64,000 nucleotides of DNA from Talinum fruticosum (lineage: Eukaryota; Streptophyta; Magnoliopsida; Caryophyllales; Talinaceae), in assembly GCA_021018815.1 (NCBI GenBank), contig JAITYX010000033.1:1997501-2061500 (forward strand), read 5' to 3'. The notes beneath the pieces were generated by a model, which worked only from the letters and a program-made list of their open reading frames with translations, made no database searches and was not told the origin of the DNA. Below, one piece after another: positions 36,485 to 49,658 of this stretch. The position numbers were made by a program, and so were the translations under genes. How positions within the stretch are numbered: the stretch's first letter is position 1; every line of letters begins with the position of its first letter.

Positions 36485-37893
36485 TCACCCATGAGAGTAG
36501 TTCTGGGTTGGTTGAACCTGGAAACCCATGCCTTGAGACGCAATGTAGTTTGGTAGCAAATCACGCCTTTGGATGCTCTGTCCCTGCATCCTAAATCCAA
36601 ATGAGCCAACCCCAACCCCAACCCCATTTGGTACCATGAAAATATTTGCCTGAAGTGAATCATCAAAAGCAATAGCTGCTCCTCCCCCATTATTGTTTTG
36701 CTGATCCCACTGGAAATTTGTTCCGGGCATTGTGGTTGAGCTCTGTTGTTGGGTTTGCACTGTAATCGTCGATGATCTGCTCAGGTGAACTCGACCTCTT
36801 GCTAATGTTGTTACTATTGTCCGGTGAAAGAGCTTCGTTGTCAAGATTTACGGTGGTTATGTCATGGATGCTGGCTCTTCTCTTGTCTTTGCCTCCTGAA
36901 AGCTGTCTTATGAAGTATTTTTGTGCATGGCTAGCCACTTGGGTTGGTGTTCTTGTTACCACAAAATTCCGTGATATGTTCCTCCAGTCCCCTTTCCCAT
37001 ATTTTTTCAACCCCATCAAGAACAACCTGCATCAAGAACATTGCATCATTTTTTTGGCATCTTTTGGACATCCCGTGCCAAATTATGCAAGAAATTTGCA
37101 AAAAAAATTACTGCAATCAACCAAAAAAGTCAAAACAAACAAAACCCATGTCAAGAACTTTTAAGTTCTTCAAAACCAACAATCTTTTTTGTCTTGTAAG
37201 GTGAAAACAAGCTGGTTGATATAGAAGAGTCAAATTGTCTTCAAACTGAATATGTTTCTTCAGGCCTCAAACAGTCGGACAATTATACCTAACCAAACCA
37301 GCATCTCCAAATCCCATCAAGGTAGTTGGGGTTAGAAAACAATCATATCCTTACAATCAAATTGCACATAGAATATTAATATCGGACCATAGATTTCACA
37401 CAAGGCAAAAACTTGTATCCAATCCCGAGGAAAATTTTCAAATTAGAGCAAAAAGGACGCAATCAAGACTTACTTGTGCTCTTCTTCGGTCCATGGAACC
37501 CCCTTCTTCCTCTCTTGATCCGTTGGCCGGGCACCGGCCCCCGCTTGCCACCGGGGCCATAAGTGTACTTATAGCCATCATAGCCATTGTGGTTAACCCA
37601 TTCCAATGTGAAAGCAGAGGGGTGTTATAATCAGGAATTGAGACCAACCCAGCTTCAATATTGAGAACATCATCTTCCAATTCTTTGTACTGTTTGATCA
37701 CATCTCCCACTGTTTTTCCTGGGATCATCTCCGCCACTTTCTGCCACCGATCTGGAGTCTCTTTGTCATAAACAGCTAATGCATTTTCAAACATCTTATT
37801 CTCAGCTTGGGTCCATCTTGTCCTCCTACTCTCATCTATTAACCAGGTTGCGTTTGAGAGGTATGACGATAGCACTTCCATCTCCCACTTCAT
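36485..37893 (-). CDS. DIVARICATA-like two-SANT MYB transcription factor
   Basis: DIVARICATA-type proteins are nuclear MYB-related factors that control floral asymmetry, salt and sugar responses. Exon 1 is 37893-37474 and exon 2 is 37026-36485; the donor is GTAAGT and the acceptor TTGATGCAG. The first SANT repeat is in exon 1 ([19 protein letters not shown] to [12 protein letters not shown]). The second spans the intron (VPWTEEEH, then [20 protein letters not shown]) and ends in the diagnostic SHAQKYF, followed by [18 protein letters not shown]. The C terminus is Gln/Asn/Gly-rich. Frame breaks occur at the GGGG run 37619-37622 and the C run 37538-37542 (one base missing each, between the SANT repeats) and at about 36771-36782 (one extra or two missing bases). 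The domain order and spacing are otherwise normal, so a working gene is likely. Confidence 0.92.
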
Positions 37894-38692
37894 CAAAGAA
37901 GAATGCCAAATGAATTTTGAGAGATGGGGGAGGGGTTGGCTATCAAAGAGAATGTTTTGACTTCATTTCTAGGAGGAATTTGTTTGTGGGGGCAGAGAGA
38001 GTGGTGGAACTTATGAGGTGACGAGTGAAACACAGGGGAATAGATAACCCAGAAAAGCAAATGCAGAGGTCGAGATTTTACAATGCCCAAAATCAGAGAA
38101 TAGAAAAGAGGGGGAGCACCTCAAGGGAATCAGAATACTCCCACCTCCTTTTGCTCTCTCTCTCTGGCCTAGCCCCCAGAAGAATCTAGAAAAAAAAAAC
38201 CCCAACTAGCCCAAGTACCCCCAATAAAATCTACCAAATATCTCCGAACCAAAAAATAACAAGCATATAACTCAAGAAAAAATCAACAAGCAGCACTAGG
38301 GAAGCCTCTTAATGACCCAGAAAAACTGAAAGGCATAAATCTTTCCTGAATTTGAAGAAACTGTTCTTGTACAAGCTTTAGGCTCTAAATCGGGAAAGGT
38401 TCAGAAGAGCAGAGAATTTGAAGAGAGAGATTGAGAAAATGAAGACAGAGAAGAAAAAGGGTTCTGGGGAGAGGGTGATTTTGCAGACAGGGAAGTTGAG
38501 CTGAGGGAAAAAATCAAGGGAAAAAGAGGAGGGGAAGAGAAAGATCTGAACTTTCCTCTTTTTCTTTGATGATTTGAGGTCTGAGCAATGAGCACCGAAG
38601 TAAGAAAGAGAGCGGGGTAATAAAGGGCAAAAGACTGAAAAGCAAGGTAGCGAGCTTCAAGGAATGAATCTAAGTTTTAGCACATCTATGCA

Positions 38693-38727
<35 letters not shown>

Positions 38728-38760
38728 GTTTTTGAAGGTGGGGGTAGTGATTGGGTAAAA
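37894..38760 (-). promoter_or_regulatory. Probable 5' UTR and proximal promoter of the MYB gene
   Basis: On the minus strand this region is strongly CT-rich, as in many plant leaders, and includes a (GA)n microsatellite (CT on the sense strand) at 38696-38724. Open frames here are short and low-complexity. No clear TATA box could be chosen. Confidence 0.35.
38696..38724. repeat. GA microsatellite
   Basis: Fourteen or so uninterrupted GA units. Confidence 0.95.
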
Positions 38761-39571
38761 TATAATGTTTGTGGATACTGGAACTAAAATAAAATATATA
38801 AAATTTAGAGTTTTTTTATTAATTATTTATGATTACTAATATTAGTCATTCTCTATGGTTTGTATTTCTATTTTAATTTTAAAGAAATAATAAGAAAAAA
38901 TAAATAAAAACAGAGGCTGAAAAAGTAAAATTAAGGAAGAAATAGTCTTGGAATAGGATGACACATCATGATGGATGGCAAACTCCACCTGCCCACCACC
39001 ACCACCACCACCAGCAGTCAATTTTAGAAACTAATTTTGCCATTGCTATCATTAATGTGTCAAGTCTCAACTTTTTCTTTAACCTTAATAGAATCATTTC
39101 AATATATATTAATGAGCTATAACTCAAGTAGTATTTGCGATCCCTTTCATTTAATAGATTTTATGTTCAAATTTGAGATAAAGATATTTTCTTTATAAGA
39201 GATGTTGCCTTCACCTCGCAAACATTTGCGCAGGGTATTTGGATTGCAACCCGCTTACCTTTGTCTTCTTAGATTTATAATTGAATCTAACTCTAGATAT
39301 TGGGATCTAGTTTATCATATATAATTTCCTTCTTTGTAGGTAACTCTTAAGCATTAGCCTCCATTTTAAATACAATTTAATGAGTAGATTAGGGTAGGGG
39401 TTACAACAAATAAAAAAATGCAACAAATAAAATAGGAGTTATTATCTCCTTACATTCTTAATGCAAGGCATGGTGGAAGCCCGTATAGTGCTTCTCAAAG
39501 CATTGATGAGCATTGATCAAGTTTCAAAGGCTAGAAGATTGATATATCTTGGATTTACTCATTACTATGCA

Positions 39572-39574
<3 letters not shown>

Positions 39575-39652
<78 letters not shown>
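39575..39652. repeat. AT microsatellite, about 39 units
   Basis: Uninterrupted AT dinucleotide run. Confidence 0.97.
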
Positions 39653-39656
<4 letters not shown>

Positions 39657-41979
39657 TAAAAGTTGGATAGAAATTATATATGAATGACATGTAGAATTGT
39701 ATGTAGTAGATAATTAACAACCATATAAATAGCAACAAAAATGTTTGTGATTTGCCATGTAGGAAAAAAGATATGTATGATAAGTTAAATTATATTTAAC
39801 AAAAACTATCTAACTATTAAAAACAATTTATATAGTAACGATTGAATTGAAAATAATGAATACTTTAACATAATAGTAGCATAGTTTGTAAAATCTATAT
39901 GAAAATATTAAAAAAATTAAAAAATTACTTAAATCCTTATATAGCAAGGGGTATAGAGCTTGTAGTATCAATAATAGTAAATCAAACCCCTATTGTATAT
40001 AGGATGTGACTGGTTAGATTCTATTGCTGAAACCTCACCTTATCAATAGCATTTGAGTTTTTTTCCTGTTTTTCTTTTAAAAAAGTTTAAAAACAGTTCA
40101 ACATGTAAGAACTTATAAGAAACTAGCCCTCTATAATGGTCTACTATATGTGGACTATGACCTCTTGAAGTTGTTAGGCAAATTGAATGGATGGAAATTG
40201 TTACTTGTACGGTACAACATAGAAAAAAACTTTATGTATAAATTTTGTTTCACATTAAAAAAGAGAAAAATATAAGATATTCATTGATCCAAGCCTAAGT
40301 TTTTGTTAAATCTAGGCTCATGGCATGCATACATAATAGTTATCTAATTCGTACTATTACTTAACCTAAATGTTCATAAAATAACACGAATTAAAACCCC
40401 GTTATATAGGAGTCAACTCTTAGATATCGGATGATTTGGTTAGTATAGTAAATATCTTACTAAAGACAATGTATCAAACTTTCTTTTACTATTGGTTTGA
40501 TGAAGAGTGTAGTTTCTTTTGGAATACGAGCGTTTGAGATAAAAGTCATTTCAATAAGTACACTTTTAGGGATTCGAACTTATATTCTCCTCATTATTAG
40601 AATGAGACGACTATTACCTCGATCAATACTTTATTGAGTAACTTTTGTTTACTTATTTCTTGCATTCCTTCTCCTCCCTCTAAAATCCCCTCTATAATAA
40701 AAATCTTACTTCAGAGTAGTTCTCCTTTCTACAAACAACATGAACTACTTTAAAGTAAAAACCTAATTGCTATCTCCATGAATTGAACCGAAAACCTCTA
40801 ACTTTTAAGGGGAAAAAAAACTTTCCCAATAATGAAAAAGTGATTAAAGTTTTTTTTTTTGAAGTTGCGGGAAGAAGAGGGGGAAGGGGGGGACAAGGCA
40901 CGGCACCTAGGCAACAAGCTTTTACATATAGTAGTTAGTGGAGGGCTCACAAGGTATGGTCTCATAGGAGCATTGGATTGGCCAGTCTTAAAGGAAGTTG
41001 TGGGAGAAGTAATTTTGAGTTATGAAAGGACACGTGGTGAAGAATAATTGGGTCAGATGGCGGTGCAGAGTATAATGTAGTCCAAAGCAGATGGAGCCAA
41101 TCATCAACTAGTCCAATGACTATAAGCCAGGTAAGCATAGAGTGAGAGTGAGCCTTAATCAAACCCCTTTTCTTCATTCTTTCCCTACAAAAACTACTTT
41201 CACTCCCCTCACCTTAACAACCAATACCATCATGGACTTTGGAATCTTTTTTCTTATTGGTTGTAATTTTTGACTTAAACAGACTCATGACATGATTGTA
41301 TCGAGAATTAAATTCGAGATCTTATTTGAGAGGAAAAAATTAATTTTGGTGATTTATATTTTAATAGTTAATTGTTAAAATCTCGATAAAAAGTGACAAT
41401 TAGTAGAGAAAGCGAATTCTCCTATCTTGAAGTCTCAAGTTTCATCTGGTGGGCCGATTATTCGAAACTAAATAACAAAATGAAAGGTTGCTCAGAGAGA
41501 AAAATGAGGAGGAAGAAGAGAAAAAAATTGATATTTAGCATTGAAACTTGTTCGAATGGACTTTTACATCACGAAATCAATGCATAATATTAGACAAAAA
41601 TTGAAAAAGAAACATATCAACTTACATTTGAAAGTTGTGGTGTCATTGTATGCAAGTCACATTTATTAAAAGTGTCATCATTTCTTAGTGGGAAAAAAGG
41701 GACATTGTGTTGTTGACCGTAATGAGAAATACTTGTCAATTTATTATACAAAATAAGTGTAATATAAATTGTAAGAATCCATAATATTGTAGGGTAGGAA
41801 ATTCTGTGTAAGTTGACAGTCCAACAACTTCCCGTAAAGTGTAGGATTTAAGATGTGACTAGTGACTAGTGACTAAGTTTAGAAAACTTACCTCATATAA
41901 TTTGTATTTATCAACCGATAGGAGTTGGCGCAATTAATAAGAAAATAATAAAATCTTTAAAAAATATGTATTTCGACTC

Positions 41980-42210
41980 CTTACAGCTTTGGCTAACGAT
42001 CTTATAACTTCGACAACTCCTTACAGTTTTGGCTAATGATCTTACAACTTTTTACAACTCCTTATAACTCCTTACAACTTATTACGGTTTCTTTTTACGG
42101 TTATTCCTTATAAATGGTTACAACTTTTTATATCGAACTTTACAACTATCTTACAACTCCTTATACTTACTTATAGTTGCTTATAACTCCTCACAACTAA
42201 TTAAGCGTTC
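41980..42210. repeat. Cluster of ACTCCTTATAACT / TTACAACTCC words
   Basis: About a dozen imperfect copies of a 10-12-bp word (CTTACAACT, CTTATAACT, ACAACTCCTTA) lie in 230 bases, with no fixed period. A similar, shorter cluster occurs at 45955-46060, and reverse-complement-like words (TTATAACGGTT, CATAACG) at 32960-33050. Confidence 0.6.
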
Positions 42211-44336
42211 ATTGAATCATAAAATACTACTCTAATCATAATGTGATGCTTTAAATGGTGTGATAATCGACCGTCCAACCCACTAAACTATTATTTTCAA
42301 CTAAAAAAAAAAAGCTCTATTGTTTTAATCCTAGCCAATACAAGAAAACAGAATGGTCCCCTTGGGGGTTGTGATGTGACCAACTACTCCCCCTTTGGCC
42401 ATTGGCGTAGCTTGTGATGTTTACCTATTTGGCTATTTTCCTCTTTCTCCCCCATTGCAAGTCGACACGTCTAGTTGTTGGCTCCCTCTCCAATTGCCCT
42501 CCTCAATCATACTCATTTACAAGTGACCCCATCCTCCCTTTTCCTCAACCAAGTAGTGTTTTGTCCCCTCTAGCTTTGCTCCCCCTTGATTTGATTCGAG
42601 TAAGGTAAGATGTAAATCAAAGTGCCCTATGGACGCCCATGGTATATATGTCTTGACACAACTCTAGTTGAAAGTCATTTTAGTGACACAATTGGAATAT
42701 TCTGCTCTCGATCAGTAGGAAAAATCAGAGGTCTTATTTTTTATAAGTATAAGTAATATGATCATCCGATTGTATCAATGTTAGGTGTTGTACTTCTTTG
42801 AGTAATTGAGTTTATACCGTTGTGAGTTGTGTTTTGGTGTAATATGTTGTCAGTCTTCTTTTTTATTTGAATTTTTTCGCATAAATTTTTGTAACTTCTC
42901 AATATACCCATATCTATACCTTAAAAGTCTAGCCACCAAATAAGACGTGAAGGTCGATCTTATAAGATAAAATATACTTTATTAGTTTGATATTTTGGGG
43001 AATAGGGATCCTATATTTCTTTTCAATTTAGAGTTTTCCCTAATAAAGAGGAAGGTCATTATTCTTTTGAAATGGTGCTTTCATTAAAGACATCAAACTT
43101 AATAATTTTTTTGCTCCTTGAAGTAAACAGAAGCGGTCATGTTCTATCATTCTCAAATGGGCATTTTGGACATTTTCACCCCAACCTTAGAAATTAACAA
43201 CATATGATATCCTTCCTCCGTTTCACATTACATGTCACTTTAACTAATTTTTCTCGTTTCACAATACTTCGTTACTTTATAATTTCAATGACATATTAAT
43301 TATTAATTTATCAATTTTGTCCTTACCTTATTTCTCTTTTTCTTCATTGATTTTCTTTATTTTCCATGAAATATAGGGGCAACTTAGCCTTTTAATATAG
43401 AATTTATCATAAATTTTGTGTTTCGTTGATATTCCCACGTAACCTTAAAATAACATGTATTTTGAAACGTATGGATTATGTCATATTTTTTATTGTGCTT
43501 ATTTCAAAAACAACATTTTTTTCTATGAAAAAAAACATTTTGGGTCTCACATGGAGAATATTGGGAGGTGAGAATGGGTAACTAAAATAATAGTAAAACC
43601 CATCATATGGTGAATTCAGCCCAGATTCAGGCCCATTTTCCACATATGGAAAACAAACGAATTAAGGGATAATTAGAGATTCCCTGGTTTGCCATCTTTG
43701 GGTAATTAAGGTGGGATTAACCAACTAATTATGGTCCCTCTCACTTTTAGATTAGATAATAACGGACATTAAAGCCCTTCTGTCAGGCCTTAATTATGCA
43801 GGCCACCTTAATCGCAACAAACAGAGTTGTGGGGTTGTCCATATCGTTGTCCTATTCATTTTTTTATTGGTCTTAAGCTAACCCTTGTCATTAGCCCATT
43901 CGTTGACCCCCCTATTTTGTAGAGAGAGATAGACAGAGAGAGAGAGAGACAGAGTTTTCTATGATTTGTTATTTTATACTACTTCTCTTTGTTGGGGGAC
44001 TCGCACAAAACTCATGACCCATTGGAGGGAGAACTTTTCAAGGGGAAAGCATCCGAGGTTTCAGTAATTAGCATATGTTAGATATGATAAAAGTGACTCC
44101 AGCAGACATTTATAATAGATTATCTGAAGTGGTGTCGAAAATCGGAATGATCCGAACCGAATTGAACCGAGTTCGATCGATTTTTTCTTTACAAGATAGA
44201 TAAATTTATTGGACTAAATATTAACCGATTTAAAATCAACCAAAATAAAAAATGACGTAATCTAAAATTAAAATCAAATTTGGCCCGATAGGCAAGATAA
44301 AGAATAACTGTTGTTAGAGCACAATGTATATATGTG

Positions 44337-44545
44337 CATATATTCTCATATGACACATCATTGTATTTGGCCCATAAAACTATCCCTATTTTTCCTTTCG
44401 TCCAATTATTTATTGACATATGTCTCGAGAGCATATACTCCTATGTGACAAATCATTAGTTTAGCCCACAAAATCCCTCTATTTTTCCGTTCGTATAATC
44501 ATATGTTGACATATGACGAGGAACAAATACTCCCAAGTGCATATA
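44337..44545. repeat. Tandem repeat, 94-bp period, two full copies and a partial third
   Basis: GCATATATTCTCATATGAC at 44337 recurs as GCATATACTCCTATGTGAC at 44431 and in part as CAAATACTCCCAAGTGC at 44524. Each copy includes GGCCCATAAA/GCCCACAAA and TTTTTCC(T/G)TTCGT. A diverged single copy is at 46661-46790. Confidence 0.82.
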
Positions 44546-44623
44546 AGACGTTCCGGATGCTTTGTAATATAAAGATAGTCGTCATCGTGGCAATAAAAGA
44601 TTCAATTCTAGAAACAGAAATCG

Positions 44624-44866
44624 AGTTTATATCATGCTCACGGGAGCAAATGCTCACACAAAGCACGTCTCCAAATTTATATTTAAAAGTAAATATATGA
44701 TAAATACACGTCAAAAACACATATATATAACGTTTGGGATCATATTAGTTGCATATACAAAGCTTATATCATGCTCGTAAGAATATCTATTCACACAAAT
44801 CATGTAAGAGCTTATATATTAAAAATTATCTATATGAGAAATACAGGTCTAAAAAATATATGTACA
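44624..44866. repeat. Second tandem repeat, 137-bp period, two copies
   Basis: GTTTATATCATGCTCACGGG at 44624 and GCTTATATCATGCTCGTAAG at 44761 begin two similar units, both continuing through CACACAAA and AATACA(C/G)GTC. This repeat abuts the 94-bp repeat, so the whole 44337-44866 block grew by local duplication. Confidence 0.75.
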
Positions 44867-46660
44867 TTACAATTAGGAGTATATATTCTCGAATATTGTT
44901 GTGCATATAAAAATTTGCCAACAGAAACTGTTAGCTGGGTGCCAGATGAGCAAAGGCGTGTGCTTAGAACAAGCGTTGGAATTGGGGATAAGATTTCTTT
45001 TATGAAGCACTCGAAATAGAGCATGGCATAATATTTTTTTCTTGAATTGATTTTGCTGGTGGGCTTATTGTTGGTCTTGTGTGCGTATTTGTTGGTAGGT
45101 AGTATTTTGTTTTGTTTGATTAGTTTATTTGTATGTTTAGTTTGGGTCTTCATTCATATTCTATGTTTAGTCTTTATATAGCTTATTAATTATAGAAAAA
45201 ATGAAGCATTTGAAAATTTTATTAATAAATAAACAAAAAATATACGGTATGTATAGAGAATGGTGCATATGAAAAATTTTAGATTCAAGTCAAATTCAGA
45301 TTGAAAAATGTATAAATTTGAATGAAATATTAATGATCTTACCCGATTTTTTTCACGTAGGACGAATCAAATTAGTCTTGGATCAAAACGGGATCCGGAC
45401 AATAGAAATAGTTAAAAAAAAATTGTATCTGAATTTAAGTTCTAATAAAAAGTTCATAACTTTATCCATAATTAGATAGAACAAATTTTTATTAGCGCTA
45501 GCATGTAGGATGTACCATAAGCAAGCATGGAATTCAGAAGACTTCTATAGCTTCAACTTGAATCCCTCATAAGCTTTCAGTTTTTAAATAAAATAAAATA
45601 AAAATAATATGGAATTCTAAAAGATGACTTTCACACAAGCTTAAGTGATCTTTAGATGGTGGCTGACCCATAAACAATGCTGGTGGAGGTGCTTACCAGG
45701 GCCGTATGGCATGGGTTGTTGTGTTCTGTCGATGTTTGTGTTGTTTGGTTTTTCCTTAGCCTTTTTCTTGTTCTTTGTGATTGTATATTCCTTAGCCTTT
45801 ACGGCTTTATTAATAATCGAAAATAAAATAATATTTTACAACGCGTATACACATGCGTATGTGTGTATTTGTTTGGTTTTATACCTGCAATCCTTTTAAC
45901 TGTATAGAAAAATATTTACTGCTTTCATTTAAGCTCTATTCTCTTTAGCTTTAACATACAATCTTATAACTTCGTATAACCGCTTACAACTAAACTTATA
46001 ACTATCTTACAATTTTTTACAGTTACTCTCAGCTGATTACAGCTAAAAGGTATTATTGCTCACAACATTGAAAGTGTTAGTTTATCACGACCTTCTGCAA
46101 CTATTATTGGAAAATCTTATTATTAGAATAATTATGTTAAAAAAATGGGCGCATTCAGGTTTGGTATAAAGGGAACAACATTTTTTGTATGGGTTATAAA
46201 TACTTTTTATAAAAAAAAAATTAAAACTAAATAAATAGAGTTAGTACAATGTACTTATCAACTAATTGGTGCAAGTTCTACAATAAAAATCAATTCTTTT
46301 TTTTTTAATAGAATTAATTAAACCCAACAAAATAATATTATTTTCTTTAGTAAAAAAAAAACAAAACACCATCAATAAAGGTACTTATAAAATTATATTT
46401 TTTCCAAGCTGTCATTTTCAATAGAATATGTAGAAAACCATATATATAACAGATTCACCATTCCTTCATGTAGCATATTCTATTAAGATTCTTGGCTCCC
46501 TATAAAAAAACAACTAATTCTTTTTTTTTTTTTTGCTAACTTTAAAGCAAAAACAACTCAGCATTAATCAGTGTTGTTGACCCAAAAAAGGTTGGAGTAG
46601 AGGGGAAGAAAAGCAAGGTAGCCCGAATGGGCGGTAAATTTTTAAACGTATCTGGGAGTA

Positions 46661-46790
46661 TATATTTTTAGATGATACATCAGTAGTTTAGGCCATAAAG
46701 TTCATCATATTTTCCTATTCGTTCAATTATTTATCGACATACTGGCGATAGCGAGATACTCTGCCAGTGCAAATAAGACGTTTTGTATAT
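46661..46790. repeat. Dispersed copy of the 44.3-kb tandem repeat unit
   Basis: Shares GGCCATAAAGT, TTTTCCTATTCGTTCAATTA, TTTATCGACAT and CAAATAAGACGTT with the units at 44337-44545. Confidence 0.7.
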
Positions 46791-48350
46791 AGGTAATGTG
46801 AGCATGGTGTTCAAAGAGGGTTGTGGACCATCGGTATAGATTGATTTAAGTGATTTAACACTTGTTTTTCTTAAATAAAATCTTTAATTCGAGTTTTATA
46901 AATGGAGAAAGTAGATAATGAGAGAATTGTATCCTTATATAGACTAGTAGTAGCTTGGCTCCAATAAAAAAAGAATTAAATATCAAAAGAGGCTTGTGGA
47001 CTACACTTAATAATTTTGGGACATGTGAGGTGGAAAATAATTTAATTTTATGCATTTTATAACTCTACATGGTCAAAAATATAGATTGATTGCAACGACT
47101 GAGAGGAGTTGTCTGCTCATTTTCCATTTATTAGAGTGTCCTCTTAGCATAAAAGATCCAACCCTTCATCCAACCCTTTTTTTTTTTTTTTTGCATGTGA
47201 AGGAATGTACAAAGGTCAATTGGGTAATTCTAATTTGATTTTTTATAGAAAAGTATCAATTAAGTAATTAATTACAGTTAGATGTATATACGGTTATTTG
47301 GTTCATTGTTTTTTTCTCTATGTATAGGAATGAAAATCGTTAATTCTCGTACTTAAAGTTTGGTTCATGATTTTTAAATTGAAATCACATACCTGAAGTA
47401 TCATTCACACCTTTATGCATTTGTTTCGGTAAACCTCTTCTTCTCCACTCATTTATATAAACCCGGATCACCGAAACTATGTTTTCTCATTCGAGTTGAA
47501 TCAAACAAGTGATATTAAAAATCATTAAGTGTCCCTATATCAATTGGTTTTATTTCTGATTTTATTATATTTTAACTTTTTAAACAATTTTTTTTTTTAA
47601 GCTTAGGTAGCTAGCTCAACCTAGTGAATCAAAGACATGAAACAACATAGTTGTTTGAAGTTTTGAACCCTAATCTAATCACACCACCGAAACTAATAGA
47701 GAATAGGTGCAAGCAAACAAAATCCAGTTGGTTACCAATGCAAAAGATTCTTTTCAATCTCATGAGTTATTTATGGTATAGAACTATTTAATTTTTTTAA
47801 TTTTTTAAGTCATTCCCTTATTTTCTCTCTTTTATCGAACTATTTATTTAGATAAATCTTATGTTTTACAAGCACTATTACTTTTATATCGAATCCTACC
47901 CTTATAAATATTTCTTATACGGTCTCATATATATATATTTTTAGAAAAAGAAATATATGTTTGAGACCTCAGGAATCAAATTTTGTTTTTGTCAAATTAA
48001 GATTTTTAAAAAAAATCTAAACAAGGGTGTAATTCCACGTTACGGGTAAAAATCCTTCCAATAAATACATTATCGAAAATTCGAATTTATTTTCTCCTTC
48101 TTAAAGGTAGGATTGTTTATAGATTCAAACCCTATATATTTAGATTAAATTCTCACTAACATTTTCATTATTGTACCAAGACAATCTAATAGGAAATAGG
48201 CTTATTTATATTCAACTTGTGTAGAGATTAGAGAATATTTAAGTCGACCTTGACTCATACATGCAATAAATTCTAGTCTTTGCCCCTTTGGGAATAAAAA
48301 AATTGGCTTAATTAGGGAACAAAAATGTTTCTCTGAGCTGTTGCACTTTA

Positions 48351-48354
<4 letters not shown>

Positions 48355-48418
<64 letters not shown>
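48355..48418. repeat. TA microsatellite
   Basis: About 32 uninterrupted TA units. Confidence 0.97.
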
Positions 48419-48420
<2 letters not shown>

Positions 48421-49006
48421 AAAAAAGAAGCAATAATAGTCCGATCTAACAAAATGTAGGGCCTTTAAGTCAAGAAGAGATCCTTTTCCAAGTTAATTCA
48501 GACCATAAATACATGAATTAATTAAAACAATATATAAATATATATATGAATTAAATATTTATTTTAAAAAAGTGTTTTAAAATTAAACAAAAATGAATTG
48601 ACCACTGTTCACTACAGTCTGTCTTATTCCTGGCACAAGTTTAGTTTATTTAAGTTATTTGGTCTATTTTATTTTGTACTAATCTTTTTCCCTGATTTTG
48701 CTTAATTATTTATTTATTGTGTTGTTAAATAGGAGTATTAGGCAGGGTAGTTTTTTTCTTTTTTTGGGGGGAGGGTGGGAAGATGTTAGGGTTTAGGTAG
48801 CCCATCACATGCCTAAGGGTTAGAGTCCACAAGGGCCATTGAATTATTTGCCCATATCAAAATTAAATGTATATTTAAGTTACACTTGCAATATATATAA
48901 TATTTATATTATACTCTGAGTAGTCATTAACTTTACTCAATTCGTAAAGTTTTAGAGATAATACTCGACTCACAATCCATTTTCATGTATTTTTTCGATT
49001 AATAGA

Positions 49007-49625
49007 TGATTCGGGTATTTCCGGATGGTTCCAACTCAACCGACACGTCATCGACCGATCGGGCCCAATCAGTTGGATAAGGGTGGAATCGGCCCAAGGC
49101 GATCCTTAATGGGCCAGGTAAAAGCCCCAAAGCCCACTAAGGCTAAGGTTTCCTAACATATGGTAAAAGTACCGTTTTACCCCTTTCAAACCTCCTATAA
49201 ATACTCATCTTTGGCACATTCCAAGGGAAGGCTTTTATGCTCACTTGAGAAGAAATCGGATCTTTCGGATAATCACTTAAGCTTCCTAAAAGCTCTCAAC
49301 ATTCACCTACATTCATCCAAGTTCGTCGGTGTTCATCCACATTCATCCCGAGAATCTTCCATATTTGGAAAACTTCTCGATTCCCAAGGAATCCCCCACG
49401 CACATCGAGGAAGACCTCCTCGATCTATTCCACTTGGATCGGATACTAACTTGAGCGTCGGAGGGCGTTCCCGGATCCACCACCCGGGCTTCGCCTTTTG
49501 CAGTGTTCGGACGGTCATCACTCGACTTCGGATCGCTCGTGCCACGTCCTCGGAACCATAGCGAGTAAATCCTTCCTCTCTCCGAATCATCATCCACATC
49601 ATCAACTCAATTTTCTCCGGAAACA
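49007..49625 (+). repeat. 5' LTR
   Basis: A 619-base LTR, TGATTCGGG...GAAACA, matching 62372-62989. It includes a TATA box at 49196-49203 and encodes a short CT-rich transcribed part downstream. Confidence 0.93.
49196..49203 (+). promoter_or_regulatory. TATA box of the LTR promoter
   Basis: TATAAATA preceded by CCTCC, about 430 bases before the LTR end. The same box is at 62561-62568 in the 3' LTR. Confidence 0.75.
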
Positions 49626-49628
49626 GTT

Positions 49629-49645
49629 TGGCGCCGTCCGTGGGG
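49629..49645 (+). promoter_or_regulatory. Primer-binding site
   Basis: TGGCGCCGTCCGTGGGG lies three bases after the LTR end. Its first nine to ten bases complement the 3' end of plant tRNA-Asp; the rest diverges, so the primer is not certain. Confidence 0.85.
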
Positions 49646-49658
49646 AGGAAGGTAGCAT

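Larger units (their letters stand above)
38761..44336. other. AT-rich intergenic region
   Basis: No gene recognised. It holds a CCA trinucleotide tract (38993-39013), a 78-base AT tract (39575-39652), a purine-rich poly-T/GA patch near 40850-40890, a cluster of TTACAACTCC-like words (41980-42210), and a GA tract (43920-43954). Short open frames are AT- or low-complexity driven. Confidence 0.5.
44867..49006. other. AT-rich intergenic region
   Basis: No gene recognised. Segments near 45040-45190 and 45700-45830 each end with wording like CCTTTACGGCTTTATTAATAA and could be old LINE tails, but no coding domain is left. It contains poly-T runs, the dispersed repeat copy at 46661-46790 and a TA microsatellite at 48355-48418. 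Confidence 0.45.

Noticed and set aside
45645..45899. 84-codon hydrophobic open frame
   Set aside because: T-rich strand gives Phe/Leu/Val by composition; possibly an old LINE tail, not a gene.
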